A stretch of DNA of 64,000 nt from Polaromonas sp047303325 (GCF_047303325.1 NZ_JBKBEX010000003.1:1-64000), one strand, 5' to 3'; positions 1 through 8,089 are shown, counted from the stretch's first letter. Notes: generated from the sequence alone by a model not told the origin. Program-made: numbers and translations.

Positions 1-33
1 GAATCGGGGGGGAGGGGGAAGGCCGCCCCCCGC

Positions 34-525
34 TCAGGCCACCTTGACGTTGATACGCCGCGGCTGCGCGTGCGCGGCCTTGGGGATGCGCAGCTTGAGC
101 ACGCCCTGGGCCAGCTCGGCCGTCACGTTCTCGGTGTCCAGCTCCTTGCTGAGGCTGAAGACGCGGTGAAAACGCCCCAGGCCCACCTCGGTGTGGCTGG
201 ACTGCAGGCCTTCGGGCGCGGCCAGGGCGGAGTCGGCCTCAATGGTCAGGGTGTCGGCCTCGACCTGCAGCTTGAGGTTCTCCTTGGGCACGCCGGGAAG
301 GTCGGCATACAGGGTGATGCCGGTGCTGTCTTCGATCACGTCTACGGGCGGCGTGAGCGTGGCATTGGCATAACGCGCGGGCTGCCGGCCTCGCTGTTGC
401 GACTGCCGCGCGAGCTCGGTGGACGGGTCGTCGTTCTGCAGGGCTGCGTTGCCGTAGCCGTTGCCGGCGGGGTTGGTGGTGTTGGTCGTGCTGGTAGTGC
501 TTTGGGTGGATTTGCTGCCGAACAT
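34..525 (-). CDS. Small heat shock protein, Hsp20/alpha-crystallin family (first of tandem pair)
   Basis: ATP-independent cytoplasmic holdase chaperone that binds unfolding proteins during heat stress. The 163-residue protein has a low-complexity Ser/Thr/Asn-rich N-terminus. The alpha-crystallin domain spans roughly residues 55-150, with the ADLPG strand and the conserved GVL turn near its end, followed by a short basic tail with an I-x-V motif (RRINVKV). The ATG at 525 is chosen because AAAGGAGG (532-539) lies 6 nt upstream; an in-frame ATG further upstream would place this ribosome site inside the gene. It lies 36 nt downstream of the second Hsp20 gene on the same strand, so the two are probably co-transcribed from the promoter near 1074-1100. 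Confidence 0.93.
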   Translation of the reverse strand: MFGSKSTQSTTSTTNTTNPAGNGYGNAALQNDDPSTELARQSQQRGRQPARYANATLTPPVDVIEDSTGITLYADLPGVPKENLKLQVEADTLTIEADSALAAPEGLQSSHTEVGLGRFHRVFSLSKELDTENVTAELAQGVLKLRIPKAAHAQPRRINVKVA

Positions 526-561
526 GGTTGGCCTCCTTTCCTTGTTTGCCAATCTGTGTCT

Positions 562-999
562 TTAGTGGATGGTGATGCGGCGCGGTTGTGCGGCCGCGCG
601 GCGCCGGATGCTGATGTGGACCAGGCCGTCCTTGAAGCTGGCCTCGACGGCGTCGGGGTCGGCATCTTCGGGCAGGCTGATCACGCGACGGAAGCTGCCG
701 GCAAAACGCTCGTTGATGTGCAGCGTGGACTGCGCGCCGGCCTCGGGCAGCTCGGACTTGCGCTCGCCGGCGATGGTGAGCATGCCGCGCTCCAGGTCAA
801 TTTCCAGGGTTTTGGGGTCTACGCCGGGGGCGAAGGCATAGACCTCCACCGTCTGCGGCGTGCCGCCTATATTGAGGGCGGGAAAGCCGCCGCGGCCGAA
901 GCCGCGTATGTTGGGAGACAGATCAAGCGCCTGCTGAATCTCGCGTTGCAGGCGGTCCATCTCCCCGAACATGTCGTAGGGAAACAGGGATCGAAACAT
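562..999 (-). CDS. Small heat shock protein, Hsp20/alpha-crystallin family (promoter-proximal)
   Basis: Holdase chaperone of 145 residues. The N-terminus (MFRSLFPYDMFGEMDRL) is typical of bacterial class A small Hsps. The alpha-crystallin domain covers about residues 45-140 and contains FAPGVDP, LPEDADPD and the DGLVHI turn; the protein ends with the I-x-I motif (RRITIH). The ATG at 999 is preferred over the in-frame ATG at 1014 because GGAGGT (1007-1012) lies 7 nt before it. It differs substantially from its downstream paralogue, so the pair looks like an old duplication; unlike subunits of such pairs can form mixed oligomers in other bacteria. Confidence 0.93.
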   Translation of the reverse strand: MFRSLFPYDMFGEMDRLQREIQQALDLSPNIRGFGRGGFPALNIGGTPQTVEVYAFAPGVDPKTLEIDLERGMLTIAGERKSELPEAGAQSTLHINERFAGSFRRVISLPEDADPDAVEASFKDGLVHISIRRRAAAQPRRITIH

Positions 1000-1073
1000 G
1001 GCGATTACCTCCATTCAGGTTGAACATGGTCATGAATGGCGCCGGACCGGCGGCTCGGCGCCCGGATGGAGGA

Positions 1074-1100
1074 ATTAGGAATTCGCCTGCGAATTTCAAG
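1074..1100 (-). promoter_or_regulatory. Sigma-32-like heat-shock promoter with embedded inverted repeat
   Basis: Read on the minus strand, CTTGAA (1095-1100) and CCTAAT (1074-1079) are separated by 15 bases and lie about 75-100 bases upstream of the Hsp20 pair. The first element matches the RpoH -35 box well, the second only partly matches the CCCCAT-type -10 box. A perfect 7-bp inverted repeat, AATTCGC/GCGAATT with a 2-base centre (1080-1095), fills the spacer. It could be an operator or an mRNA structure. The call is by eye. Confidence 0.4.
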
Positions 1101-1250
1101 AGGGGCAAAAGCGCGTTTGCGTTTGCTGGCCTTTGAGGCGGTTTGTTGCGGATGTGCGGCGGATTTTTTAAGACTTTTTTCGCAAATCGGCGGGGCGGGT
1201 TGCCGCTTTCCCCCGCCCGGTGAAATGCCCCACGCTGGGTGATGCCAACG

Positions 1251-1353
1251 AACTCTTAAACCCAGCATGAGCCGCGGGACAGGCTTTGCCAGACCGCAGG
1301 CGGGCGGCCCCCTCGGGGGGCAGCGCATTACACGAAGTGAAAAGCGTGGGGGC
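1251..1353 (+). repeat. Dispersed intergenic hairpin repeat, copy 1
   Basis: About 100 bp shared with the copies at 25348-25452 (inverted), 29461-29550 and 39692-39785 (inverted). Shared blocks in order are a CTTAAACCCAGCATGAG lead (copies 1 and 2 only), GGCTTTGCC, CCGCAGGCG, the G/C hairpin GCCCCCTCGGGGGGC, ACACGAAGTGA and GTGGGGGC. It abuts the stop codon of the DUF4189 gene, and with the Hsp20 promoter it fills the 1000-1354 gap. No coding capacity is evident. Confidence 0.85.
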
Positions 1354-1354
1354 G

Positions 1355-2167
1355 TTATTTTCGGCTGATGACTACCGCGCCACCTACGCCTTTGGCGTCG
1401 GAGTTATTGCCGCGCAGCAGGTTGCTGCTGCCTATGGTCAGGGTGTAGTTGTCGGCGTTGTAGATGCCTGTGCCCTGCAGGTAGACCGGGTTGCTGCCGT
1501 TGACGATCACGGTGTTGCCTTGCACGGTGATGGCTGCGTCCTGCTGCACGCGTTTGGCGATGCCTTCGGTGTTGACAAAAGCCAGCACCAGCACGCCGCG
1601 GTAGCTGCCGTTGCCGGTGCTCTGGGTCACGCGCAGGCTGCCGTTGGCGGTGTAGCCGGTCGGCGAGACGTAGTCCACCAGCCATTCGCCCAGCATGGCG
1701 AAGCCGCCGGCGGCTGGCCTGGGGTTGTTGTTATTGCTGTTGCTGCTGCCCTGGGGAGTGGGCGCTGCCTCGACCGAGGTCTTGGTGGCATCACAGCCCC
1801 AGGAGCGCACCTTGCAGCTGGAGCCGCCTCTTTCGCGGCATTCAGACATGGCGCGAGCCTGGGCGTTGGAACTGTTGGCGGCCGTGCCCCAGCCGTAGGC
1901 GTTGGAGCCCTTGGCCTGGTCGGCGGCATAGGCGCCGCATTGGCCGCCGCCAAAGCGCAGCACGACCGCGCAGTCGCTGCCGCATTCGCGCATGGCGCGG
2001 GCGTCGGCTTGGTCTACGCTGGGGTGGTTAAAAGAGAAGCCGTATTTTTCGCCCTGCAGCGAATCGATGGCCAGCGAGCCCGCGGCCAGGGCCTGGCCGC
2101 CCGCGAACAGAACAAACATGCCCAGCGCCAACCGGGCGACGAGCGCCTTCAATCCCAAAGTCATCAT
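1355..2167 (-). CDS. Secreted DUF4189-domain protein
   Basis: Function unknown. The 270-residue product starts with a Sec signal peptide (MMTLGLKALVARLALGMF..., cleavage probably after ALA in GGQALAAG). Residues about 30-125 form a DUF4189-type domain, recognised by the CGSDCAVVLRF segment, the GQCGAYAAD segment and a second Cys-rich block (MSECRERGGSSCKV). A Ser/Asn/Pro linker follows, then a roughly 110-residue beta-rich C-terminal region that I do not recognise. The ATG at 2167 is preferred because GGAGG (2177-2181) lies 9 nt upstream; an in-frame ATG at 2200 lacks this. It is probably periplasmic or extracellular. Confidence 0.75.
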   Translation of the reverse strand: MMTLGLKALVARLALGMFVLFAGGQALAAGSLAIDSLQGEKYGFSFNHPSVDQADARAMRECGSDCAVVLRFGGGQCGAYAADQAKGSNAYGWGTAANSSNAQARAMSECRERGGSSCKVRSWGCDATKTSVEAAPTPQGSSNSNNNNPRPAAGGFAMLGEWLVDYVSPTGYTANGSLRVTQSTGNGSYRGVLVLAFVNTEGIAKRVQQDAAITVQGNTVIVNGSNPVYLQGTGIYNADNYTLTIGSSNLLRGNNSDAKGVGGAVVISRK

Positions 2168-2310
2168 GGTTCTTTCCCTCCAAGGAAATGGTGTTGTCAT
2201 CGCCGCGCGGGTGGGGCCTGCGCTGGCGTTTGTAGTCCTTTAGTAGACAGGGAAATTATGAGGGGAATTGGGGCTTGGGAGGCGGGGTTTTCCCTTGCGT
2301 TTTGGTTTTG

Positions 2311-2425
2311 CTCCTTCTCCCTCTGGGAGAAGGCGGGGATGAGGGCTGGCGGCGGTTGATGGTCTGCTGGGATTGTTTGAAGGCCGCTGGCCCTCACCCC
2401 AACCCTCTCCCAGGGGGAGAGGGAG
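2311..2425. repeat. Large REP-like inverted repeat
   Basis: Two 35-base arms, 2311-2345 and 2391-2425, pair with 29 of 35 matches across a 45-base spacer. Each arm also folds alone (for example CTTCTCC ... GGGAGAAG in the left arm). The 'ccctctcccnnngggagaggg ... ggggtgaggg' style resembles REP-type sequences seen in many proteobacteria. It lies between two minus-strand genes, so it could terminate transcription from the PLP-enzyme gene or stabilise its mRNA. Together with flanking unremarkable bases it accounts for the 2168-2436 gap. Confidence 0.8.
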
Positions 2426-2436
2426 TAAGACACAAG

Positions 2437-3564
2437 CTAACCTCCAAACAGCTCCGTCATGAACTGCGTGGACTTCAAGCCCGTGCCGGTCAGCAGCACC
2501 ACCGTGGTTTCATTCGCCTGGATGGCGCCCGCGCTGTGCAAGACCTCCAGCGCCGCGGCGGCCGAGGAGCTGGTGGGCTCGGCATACAGGCCCATGCCGG
2601 CCAGGCGGCGCACGGCGGCGGCGATCTGCTCTTCGGTCAAGGCCACGGTGCCGCCGCCCGATTCGCGAATCGCCTTGAGCAGCTCCGACAGGCGTATCGG
2701 CCGCTTGATGGCCGTGCCTTCGGCGATGGTGGGTTTGACGGCGCGCTCCACGGGGCCGTCGCTGCCGGCCTTGAAGCTCGCGTCTATGGGCGAGCAATTG
2801 AGTGGCTGGGCCGCGAAGAGTTTGGGCAGCTTGCTGATCTGGCCCGAAGCCAGCAGCTCGCTGAAGCCGATATGGCAGCCCAGCACATTGCTGCCGGCAC
2901 CGGCCGGGATGATGATGTTGTCGGGCGCCTTGAAGCCCAGGTCTTCCCAGAGTTCATAGGCGATGGACTTGGTGCCCTGCAAAAAGAAGGGATGCCAGTT
3001 GTGGCTGGCGTAGAAGATGTTTTCGGACTGGCGTATCGCCTCGTACTCGGACTCTTCGCGCGGGCCTTCGACCAGCTGCACCTCGGCGCCGAAAGCGCGT
3101 ATCTGCGCGACCTTGGGTAAGGGCGTGTAGCTGGGTGCGAGGATCTTGACTTGGATGCCGGCCGCCGCGCCCGCAGCCGCGATCGCCGCGCCGCCATTGC
3201 CCGAGCTGTCTTCGAGGATGTGGTCTATGCCCAGCTGCTTGAGGAAGGACACCATCACGCTGGCGCCGCGGTCCTTGAAGCTGCTGGTGGGGTTGAACCA
3301 TTCGAGCTTGAACAGGGGCGAGAGCCCGCCCCAGGATTTTTCGACCAGGGGCGTGCAGCCTTCGCCCATGCTGGCGCGGCTGTCTATGGCCAGCGGCAGG
3401 GCGGCGCGGTAGCGCCAGAGCGAGCGCTCGCGGGTGTCGATGTCGTCACGGCTGATGCCGGGCAGCGCGCTCAGCATCAGCGGGTTGCCGTCGTCGGAGC
3501 GCCAGCGGCGGTCGGTCAGGGGGTAATGTTTGCCGGTGCGGGGGTCGATGTAGTGGGCTTGCAT
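2437..3564 (-). CDS. Threonine synthase-like PLP-dependent enzyme
   Basis: A fold-type II PLP enzyme of 375 residues. The PLP lysine is in SSFKDRG (about residue 97), the phosphate-binding loop in GAGSN and the substrate loop in SSGNGG. The family includes threonine synthase, cystathionine beta-synthase-like proteins and amino-acid ammonia-lyases. It is shorter than the classical beta-proteobacterial ThrC (about 480) and is not next to hom, so it may not be the housekeeping threonine synthase. It is divergent from a YheO-type regulator across a palindrome-rich intergenic region, which suggests amino-acid catabolism under that regulator. The substrate is not identifiable. Confidence 0.8.
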   Translation of the reverse strand: MQAHYIDPRTGKHYPLTDRRWRSDDGNPLMLSALPGISRDDIDTRERSLWRYRAALPLAIDSRASMGEGCTPLVEKSWGGLSPLFKLEWFNPTSSFKDRGASVMVSFLKQLGIDHILEDSSGNGGAAIAAAGAAAGIQVKILAPSYTPLPKVAQIRAFGAEVQLVEGPREESEYEAIRQSENIFYASHNWHPFFLQGTKSIAYELWEDLGFKAPDNIIIPAGAGSNVLGCHIGFSELLASGQISKLPKLFAAQPLNCSPIDASFKAGSDGPVERAVKPTIAEGTAIKRPIRLSELLKAIRESGGGTVALTEEQIAAAVRRLAGMGLYAEPTSSSAAAALEVLHSAGAIQANETTVVLLTGTGLKSTQFMTELFGG

Positions 3565-3609
3565 GGGGCTTTCGGGGACTTCAGGTGTTTGTCCATGTTT
3601 TAGAAAATA

Positions 3610-3625
3610 TATCCAATATTGGATA
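3610..3625. promoter_or_regulatory. Perfect 16-bp palindrome, candidate operator
   Basis: TATCCAATATTGGATA is a perfect palindrome 45 bases upstream of the PLP-enzyme start and within the 144-base divergent region shared with the YheO-type regulator. Such symmetry fits a dimeric repressor or activator site. Which protein binds it is inference. Confidence 0.5.
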
Positions 3626-3674
3626 AATCGTCAAATATCCTCCCAAAGCAGGGGCGCTGGGATACGATCAAAGC

Positions 3675-3689
3675 CAGACAATTTGTCTG
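3675..3689. promoter_or_regulatory. 15-bp inverted repeat, candidate operator near the regulator start
   Basis: CAGACAA-T-TTGTCTG has perfect 7-bp arms around one central base, 19 bases before the regulator's ATG. It differs in sequence from the 3610-3625 palindrome, so two different proteins, or autoregulation plus a separate input, are possible. Confidence 0.45.
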
Positions 3690-3708
3690 AATTCTGAAAA
3701 CCACCGCC

Positions 3709-4353
3709 ATGCCCAAAGCACCCCCCCAGCCCGCCAGCAAGCCCAGCAACAAGCACCTGCTCGCCGAGCTGAAAAACATTGCCGAAGGCCTGGGCAAGAC
3801 CTTTGCGCCATTTTGCGAGGTGGTGGTGCACGACCTCACGCACCCAAAGAACGCCATCCTGGCGATTGAAAACAATTTAAGCGGCCGGCGCGTGGGCCAG
3901 CCCGCGACCGAGCTGGGCCTGGCGCGCATCCAGGACCCGGACTACCCGGCGGTGATCGCCAACTACGCCAACCAGTTCGCCGACGGCCGCAAGGTCAAGA
4001 GCACCTCGGTGGGCATACGCAATGAAGAGGGCGACTATGTGGCCGCCATCTGCCTCAATGTGGATCTGACCCTGTTCAACGGCTTCCAGGCCGCGATGGG
4101 GCAGTTCACCGCGATTGAAAGCAGCGCGGTGACCGAGACCCTGGACGCGGCGAATGCCGACCGCATCCAGCAATGCATAGACGAATTCGCCGCCGCGCGC
4201 GCGACGACCGCGCGCTCGCTGCGGCCGGCGGACCGCAAGCAGCTGGTGCAGGACCTGAAGAAGGCCGGCTACCTGGAGATACGCCGCGGCGCGGAGATCG
4301 CGGCCGCGCACATGGGGGTGTCGCGGGCGACGGTGTATAGCGACGCGAAGTAG
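3709..4353 (+). CDS. YheO/DauR-like PAS-HTH transcriptional regulator
   Basis: A cytoplasmic DNA-binding regulator of 214 residues. An N-terminal YheO-like PAS domain covers about residues 17-130 (EVVVHDLTHP and the SVGIRNEEGDYVA strand). A C-terminal HTH_22 domain covers about 160-214 (DLKKAGYLEIRRGAEIAAAHMGVSRATVYSDAK). DauR, a member of this family in Pseudomonas, represses D-arginine catabolism genes. Here the divergent neighbour is a PLP enzyme, so control of that gene is likely. The 17-residue Pro/Ser/Lys-rich N-terminus before the PAS domain is unremarkable. Confidence 0.85.
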   Translation: MPKAPPQPASKPSNKHLLAELKNIAEGLGKTFAPFCEVVVHDLTHPKNAILAIENNLSGRRVGQPATELGLARIQDPDYPAVIANYANQFADGRKVKSTSVGIRNEEGDYVAAICLNVDLTLFNGFQAAMGQFTAIESSAVTETLDAANADRIQQCIDEFAAARATTARSLRPADRKQLVQDLKKAGYLEIRRGAEIAAAHMGVSRATVYSDAK

Positions 4354-4374
4354 GGGGTCGGCAGCCGCTGGTTT

Positions 4375-4552
4375 ATCCGCAGATTACGCAGATTTACACA
4401 GATTAAAGAGAAGAATTGACTCCCGACTTGTCTATCCCCATAGATGGTCACACGACTTTGCATAGTGACATCCCGATGTCTTCATCTGCGTAAATCTGCG
4501 TAATCTGTGGATGAATTTCTTGATCCGCAGATTACGCAGATTTGCGCAGATT
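4375..4552. repeat. Three copies of a 30-bp intergenic repeat (direct and inverted)
   Basis: Copies lie at 4375-4404 (+), 4483-4512 (-) and 4523-4552 (+). All share the core ATCC(G/A)CAGATTACGCAGATT followed by a second partial repeat of CAGATT. Each copy contains two to three CAGATT steps about 10-11 bases apart, one helical turn. Copies 2 and 3 face each other 10 bases apart and could form a hairpin. The motif type is known to recur between genes in unrelated bacteria; its function is unknown. It fills most of the 4354-4712 gap. Confidence 0.85.
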
Positions 4553-4712
4553 GAAAACAAGAGATATCTGTGGACATGGCTGCACCAGGCAGCCCTTGGG
4601 GGGGACAGAGGCAAAACCCTTACAAATGAATCCGCCAAAAGCGCGCAGCCAGGCGCGCTTGACCCGATGATGATGGTCGCGGCAGCAGCCGGACAACACC
4701 ACGGAGGACGAG

Positions 4713-6812
4713 ATGCAAAACACCATCACCACAGGCCTGGGCCTGCTCACGGCGGCCGCCTTGCTGGCCGGCTGCGGCAGCGGCGCGGGCGAACCCAAGA
4801 ACACCAAGCCGGCCTACCTGGGCCCCATCAGCGTCGGTGTGTACGACGGCGGCAATGACGACCTGCTGACCGCGGGTCTGGGCAAGACCGGGCTGGGCGG
4901 CGCGGCGCCGCAACCGGTGGACCCTTTGAAGCCGACGCCGGCCGAGCTGCGGCGCATCGCGATCTACAACAACTACCGCGCGATTCTCGACATCTCGCCG
5001 GCCGGCGGCTACGGCACGCTCTACGGCCCGAATGTGGACGCGCGCGGCGTGGCCACCACCGGCGAAGGCAAGATTCCCGGCACCGAATACATCGCTTACT
5101 CGGACGACGGCAGCGGCCGCCACAACGTGACCATGATGGTGCAGGTGCCGGCCAGCTTCAACCCGGCCAGCGCCTGCATCGTCACCGGCACCTCCAGCGG
5201 CTCGCGCGGCGTTTACGGCGCGATTGGCTCATCCGGCGAATGGGGCTTGAAGAACGGCTGCGCCGTGGCCTATACCGACAAGGGCACCGGCAGCGGCATG
5301 CACGACCTGCAGAACAACACGGTGCATCTGCAGAACGGCCTGCGCGCCGATGCGGTGGCGGCCGGCATCACCTCCAACTTCACGGCCGCCATCAGCCCGG
5401 CCGAGCGCACGGCCTTCAACGCGGCCACGCCCAACCGCTTTGCCGTCAAGCATGCGCACTCGCAGCAGAACTCCGAAAAAGACTGGGGCCGCTTTACCTT
5501 GCAGGCGGTGGAGTTTGCCTACTATGTGCTCAACGAACGTTATGGCGCGCAGGCGCGCGACGGCGTCTCGCGCCTGCGGACGCTGACACCGGCCAACACG
5601 ATTGTGATTGCCTCCAGCGTGTCCAACGGCGCGGGCGCGGCGCTGGCCGCGGCCGAGCAGGACACGCGCGGGCTGATCAGCGGCGTGGCGGTCGGCGAGC
5701 CGCAGGTGCAGCTGGTGCCCGACAACCGCCTCAGCGTGCGGCGCGGCAACGTCACGCTGGCCGGCACCGGCCGGCCGCTGTACGACTACACCACGCTGGC
5801 CAATCTGCTGCAGCCCTGTGCCGCGCTGCTCTCGCCGGCGACCAATGTGTTTAACACCATCAACCCGGCGATTGCCGCGAACCGCTGCGCCGCGCTCAAG
5901 GCCCAGGGCATCGTCAACGGCAACACCACTGCCGAGCAGGCGGCCGGCGCCATGGCGGTGCTGCAGGCCGCGGGCTGGCAGCCTGAAAGCAACGACCTGC
6001 AGGCCTCGCACTATTCATTCGCCACGCTACCGGTGGCGTTGACCTACGCCAATGCCTATGGCCGTTTCGGCGTGCAGGACAACCTCTGCGGCTACAGCTT
6101 CGCCGCCACGGCCCCGGCCACCTCGCCCACACCCAATGTGCCGGTACCGGTGTCCCCCGCCGCGCTGGCGACCTCCTTCGGCACCGGCAACGGCGTGCCG
6201 CCCACGGCAGGCGTCAGCATCGTCAACAACCTCAGCGTCGGCGGCCCGCTGCTCGATGCCGCCTCGGTATCGGCCGGCAATGTTCAGGACTACAACAGCC
6301 AGGGCGCACTGTGCCTGCGCGCCCTGGTGGCCGGCAACAGCCCCGCAAGCTTGCGCGTGCGCGAAGGCATACAGCAAGTGCTGCGCACCGCCAACCTGCA
6401 AGGCAAGCCGGCCCTCATCGTGCACGGCCGCTCCGACACCCTGGTGCCGGTGGCACTGACCTCAAGGCCGTATTTCGGCCTCAACAAAATGGTCGAAGGC
6501 CAGGCCAGCAAGCTCTCCTACATCGAGGTCACCAACGCCCAGCACTTCGACGCCTTCCTGGGGTTTCCGGGTTATGGCGCGCGCCTGGTGCCGCTGCACC
6601 GCTACTTCATCCAGGCCATGGACATGATGTATGCCCACCTCAAGACCGGCGCGCCGCTGCCCGGCAGCCAGGTGGTGCGGACTGTGCCGCGGGGGCAGAC
6701 CGGCACTGTTGCCAATCCGATTACGTTGGCCAACGTACCGCCTATTCAGTTGGTGCCGGGTGTCGGCGACCGGATCACGTTTGCGAATAATGTTGTGACG
6801 GTAGCGGATTGA
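4713..6812 (+). CDS. D-(-)-3-hydroxybutyrate oligomer hydrolase
   Basis: Hydrolyses 3-hydroxybutyrate oligomers released from polyhydroxybutyrate into monomers. The 699-residue length and overall sequence match the 3HB-oligomer hydrolase family. The nucleophile is probably Ser304 in SVSNG, and the C-terminal segment with IVHGRSDTLVP and NAQHFDAF probably supplies the Asp and His. The N-terminus is a lipoprotein signal with a lipobox ending at Cys21 (LLAGC), so this copy is predicted to be membrane-anchored and exported, unlike intracellular depolymerase partners. GGAGG (4703-4707) supports the start. No other PHB genes are nearby; it appears to be a single-gene unit followed by a giant palindrome. 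Confidence 0.92.
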   Translation: MQNTITTGLGLLTAAALLAGCGSGAGEPKNTKPAYLGPISVGVYDGGNDDLLTAGLGKTGLGGAAPQPVDPLKPTPAELRRIAIYNNYRAILDISPAGGYGTLYGPNVDARGVATTGEGKIPGTEYIAYSDDGSGRHNVTMMVQVPASFNPASACIVTGTSSGSRGVYGAIGSSGEWGLKNGCAVAYTDKGTGSGMHDLQNNTVHLQNGLRADAVAAGITSNFTAAISPAERTAFNAATPNRFAVKHAHSQQNSEKDWGRFTLQAVEFAYYVLNERYGAQARDGVSRLRTLTPANTIVIASSVSNGAGAALAAAEQDTRGLISGVAVGEPQVQLVPDNRLSVRRGNVTLAGTGRPLYDYTTLANLLQPCAALLSPATNVFNTINPAIAANRCAALKAQGIVNGNTTAEQAAGAMAVLQAAGWQPESNDLQASHYSFATLPVALTYANAYGRFGVQDNLCGYSFAATAPATSPTPNVPVPVSPAALATSFGTGNGVPPTAGVSIVNNLSVGGPLLDAASVSAGNVQDYNSQGALCLRALVAGNSPASLRVREGIQQVLRTANLQGKPALIVHGRSDTLVPVALTSRPYFGLNKMVEGQASKLSYIEVTNAQHFDAFLGFPGYGARLVPLHRYFIQAMDMMYAHLKTGAPLPGSQVVRTVPRGQTGTVANPITLANVPPIQLVPGVGDRITFANNVVTVAD

Positions 6813-6865
6813 GGTTTGGCTGTGCCGGCGGGGTTCTTGTTGCTCCGGCGGTGCTGGCTCTTCTT

Positions 6866-7428
6866 AGTTCAGCTGGCCGGGGGTAGCCCGGCGGCTACTC
6901 ACTTTTCTTTTGCTTCGCCAAAAGAAAAGTAAGCAAAAGAAAAGGCGACCCTGGTGTCTGCGTCCCTGCGCTTCGCTACGGGCAGCCTGTGGTGCTCGGT
7001 CCAGACGGGGTCAAAAACAACTCGCTTCGCTCAGACACGTTTTTGCCCTGATCCGTCTGGACCTGCGCTCCTCGGCGCAGACACAAGGGGCCCGAGATAC
7101 CAAACAGCCGAAGACAAAATTCGAATACTTGAAACAACAAGGACACGCCACGGCGTGTCCTTGTTTGTATTGGAGTTCGGTATTGGTTTTGGTATTTCGG
7201 ACTTCCCCGTCCTGGCTGGGCCGAGGAGCGCAGAGACAAGCGGACCAGGGCAAAAACGTGTTTGAGCGAAGCGAGTTGTTTTTGACCCCGCTTGGCTCGA
7301 GCACCGCAGGTTGCCCGCAGCGAAGCGGAGGGACCCAGACTGCGGGTCGCCTTTCTTTTGGGTACTTTTCTTTGGCGAAGCAAAGAAAAGTGCCTCGCCC
7401 GCCGGGGCGAGACCCGGCCAGCTGAACT
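6866..7428. repeat. Giant imperfect palindrome (563 bp)
   Basis: The sequence is an inverted repeat over its whole length. The left arm begins AGTTCAGCTGGCCGGG (6866) and the right arm ends with its complement (7428). The centre is a perfect 12-bp-arm hairpin, CAAGGACACGCC/GGCGTGTCCTTG, at 7139-7162. Each arm holds a smaller hairpin, TTTTCTTTTG ... CAAAAGAAAA, around TTCGC near 6903-6930 and 7350-7390. Arms agree closely outside and less so near the centre. It sits between convergent genes. It explains the 6813-7490 gap; I see no convincing gene inside, although reading frames stay open on both strands. Confidence 0.88.
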
Positions 7429-7490
7429 AAAAAAAGGAAGGAGGAAGATGAGGAGGCAGAAGCGTGCAAAGCCGGAGCAAGACCCGGCTC

Positions 7491-7889
7491 TTATTGCGTC
7501 GGGGGCAAAACCCCATCAAGACTATCCGCATGCCGCTGACAAAACCTCACCAGCTTCTCCACATCATGCGACTTGTCAAAAATCTCATCAGCGCCTAACT
7601 CACGGCAACGAATCATGAGATTCTCCTGGTTGTGGCTGGTCAGCACCACGACCTTCTGGCTGGGTTTGCGGTGCTGGCAGTCCTTGAGCACGCCAAAGCC
7701 CGAACCTTCGGTCAGGAAGAGGTCCACGATGGCCAGATCCCAGTCCTGGTGAGAGCCTAACCACTGTCGTGCGCCGGTTTCGGAATCGGCGTGGCCGACA
7801 AATCGCAGCGGCGCGATTTCTTCCATGGCTTCCACCAAGGTGTTGCGTATGTCCGGCTTGTCTTCGACAAGAAACGCGTTGATCAGCAT
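7491..7889 (-). CDS. Single-domain response regulator (receiver only)
   Basis: A 132-residue CheY-like receiver with no output domain. The acidic pair is in FLVEDK, the phosphoacceptor Asp in AIVDLFL, the conserved Thr/Ser in LTSH and the Lys in IFDKS. It probably relays phosphate or regulates a partner by protein contact. The ATG at 7889 is chosen since MLINAFLVEDK is the usual receiver start; an in-frame upstream ATG would add 30 residues unlike the family. No histidine kinase is adjacent, so its partner is unknown. The 7890-8089 gap upstream holds its promoter region and a GC-rich hairpin (8056-8075) after slyD, but no gene I can support. Confidence 0.88.
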   Translation of the reverse strand: MLINAFLVEDKPDIRNTLVEAMEEIAPLRFVGHADSETGARQWLGSHQDWDLAIVDLFLTEGSGFGVLKDCQHRKPSQKVVVLTSHNQENLMIRCRELGADEIFDKSHDVEKLVRFCQRHADSLDGVLPPTQ

Positions 7890-8089
7890 GGAGCCCCCGA
7901 AGTTAATCCATGAACTTAGCCGCCACTCCGCGCAGGGCCTGTGGTCGGCCACCTTGGGGATGTGTAGGCGAGGACCCACTTTAGGACAACAGCCGCTTTT
8001 TAGCCGTAACTACGGGTAACGCGGAGGTAAAAACCGGAAACCAGCCGCCGACCGGTCGCCCGGCGGCGACCAGTGGCGATTTGTAAATT

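Noticed and set aside
2437..3564. Housekeeping threonine synthase thrC
   Set aside because: It is shorter than the beta-proteobacterial ThrC and not next to hom; its divergent regulator suggests catabolism, so no thrC symbol was assigned.
4375..4552. CRISPR-like array
   Set aside because: Only three repeat units in mixed orientation with unequal spacers and no cas genes; does not fit a CRISPR array.
6910..7425. Open frames on both strands inside the giant palindrome
   Set aside because: The peptides are low-quality, mirrored products of the palindrome arms and resemble commonly predicted spurious proteins. No ribosome site or domain supports them, so they are treated as part of the repeat.
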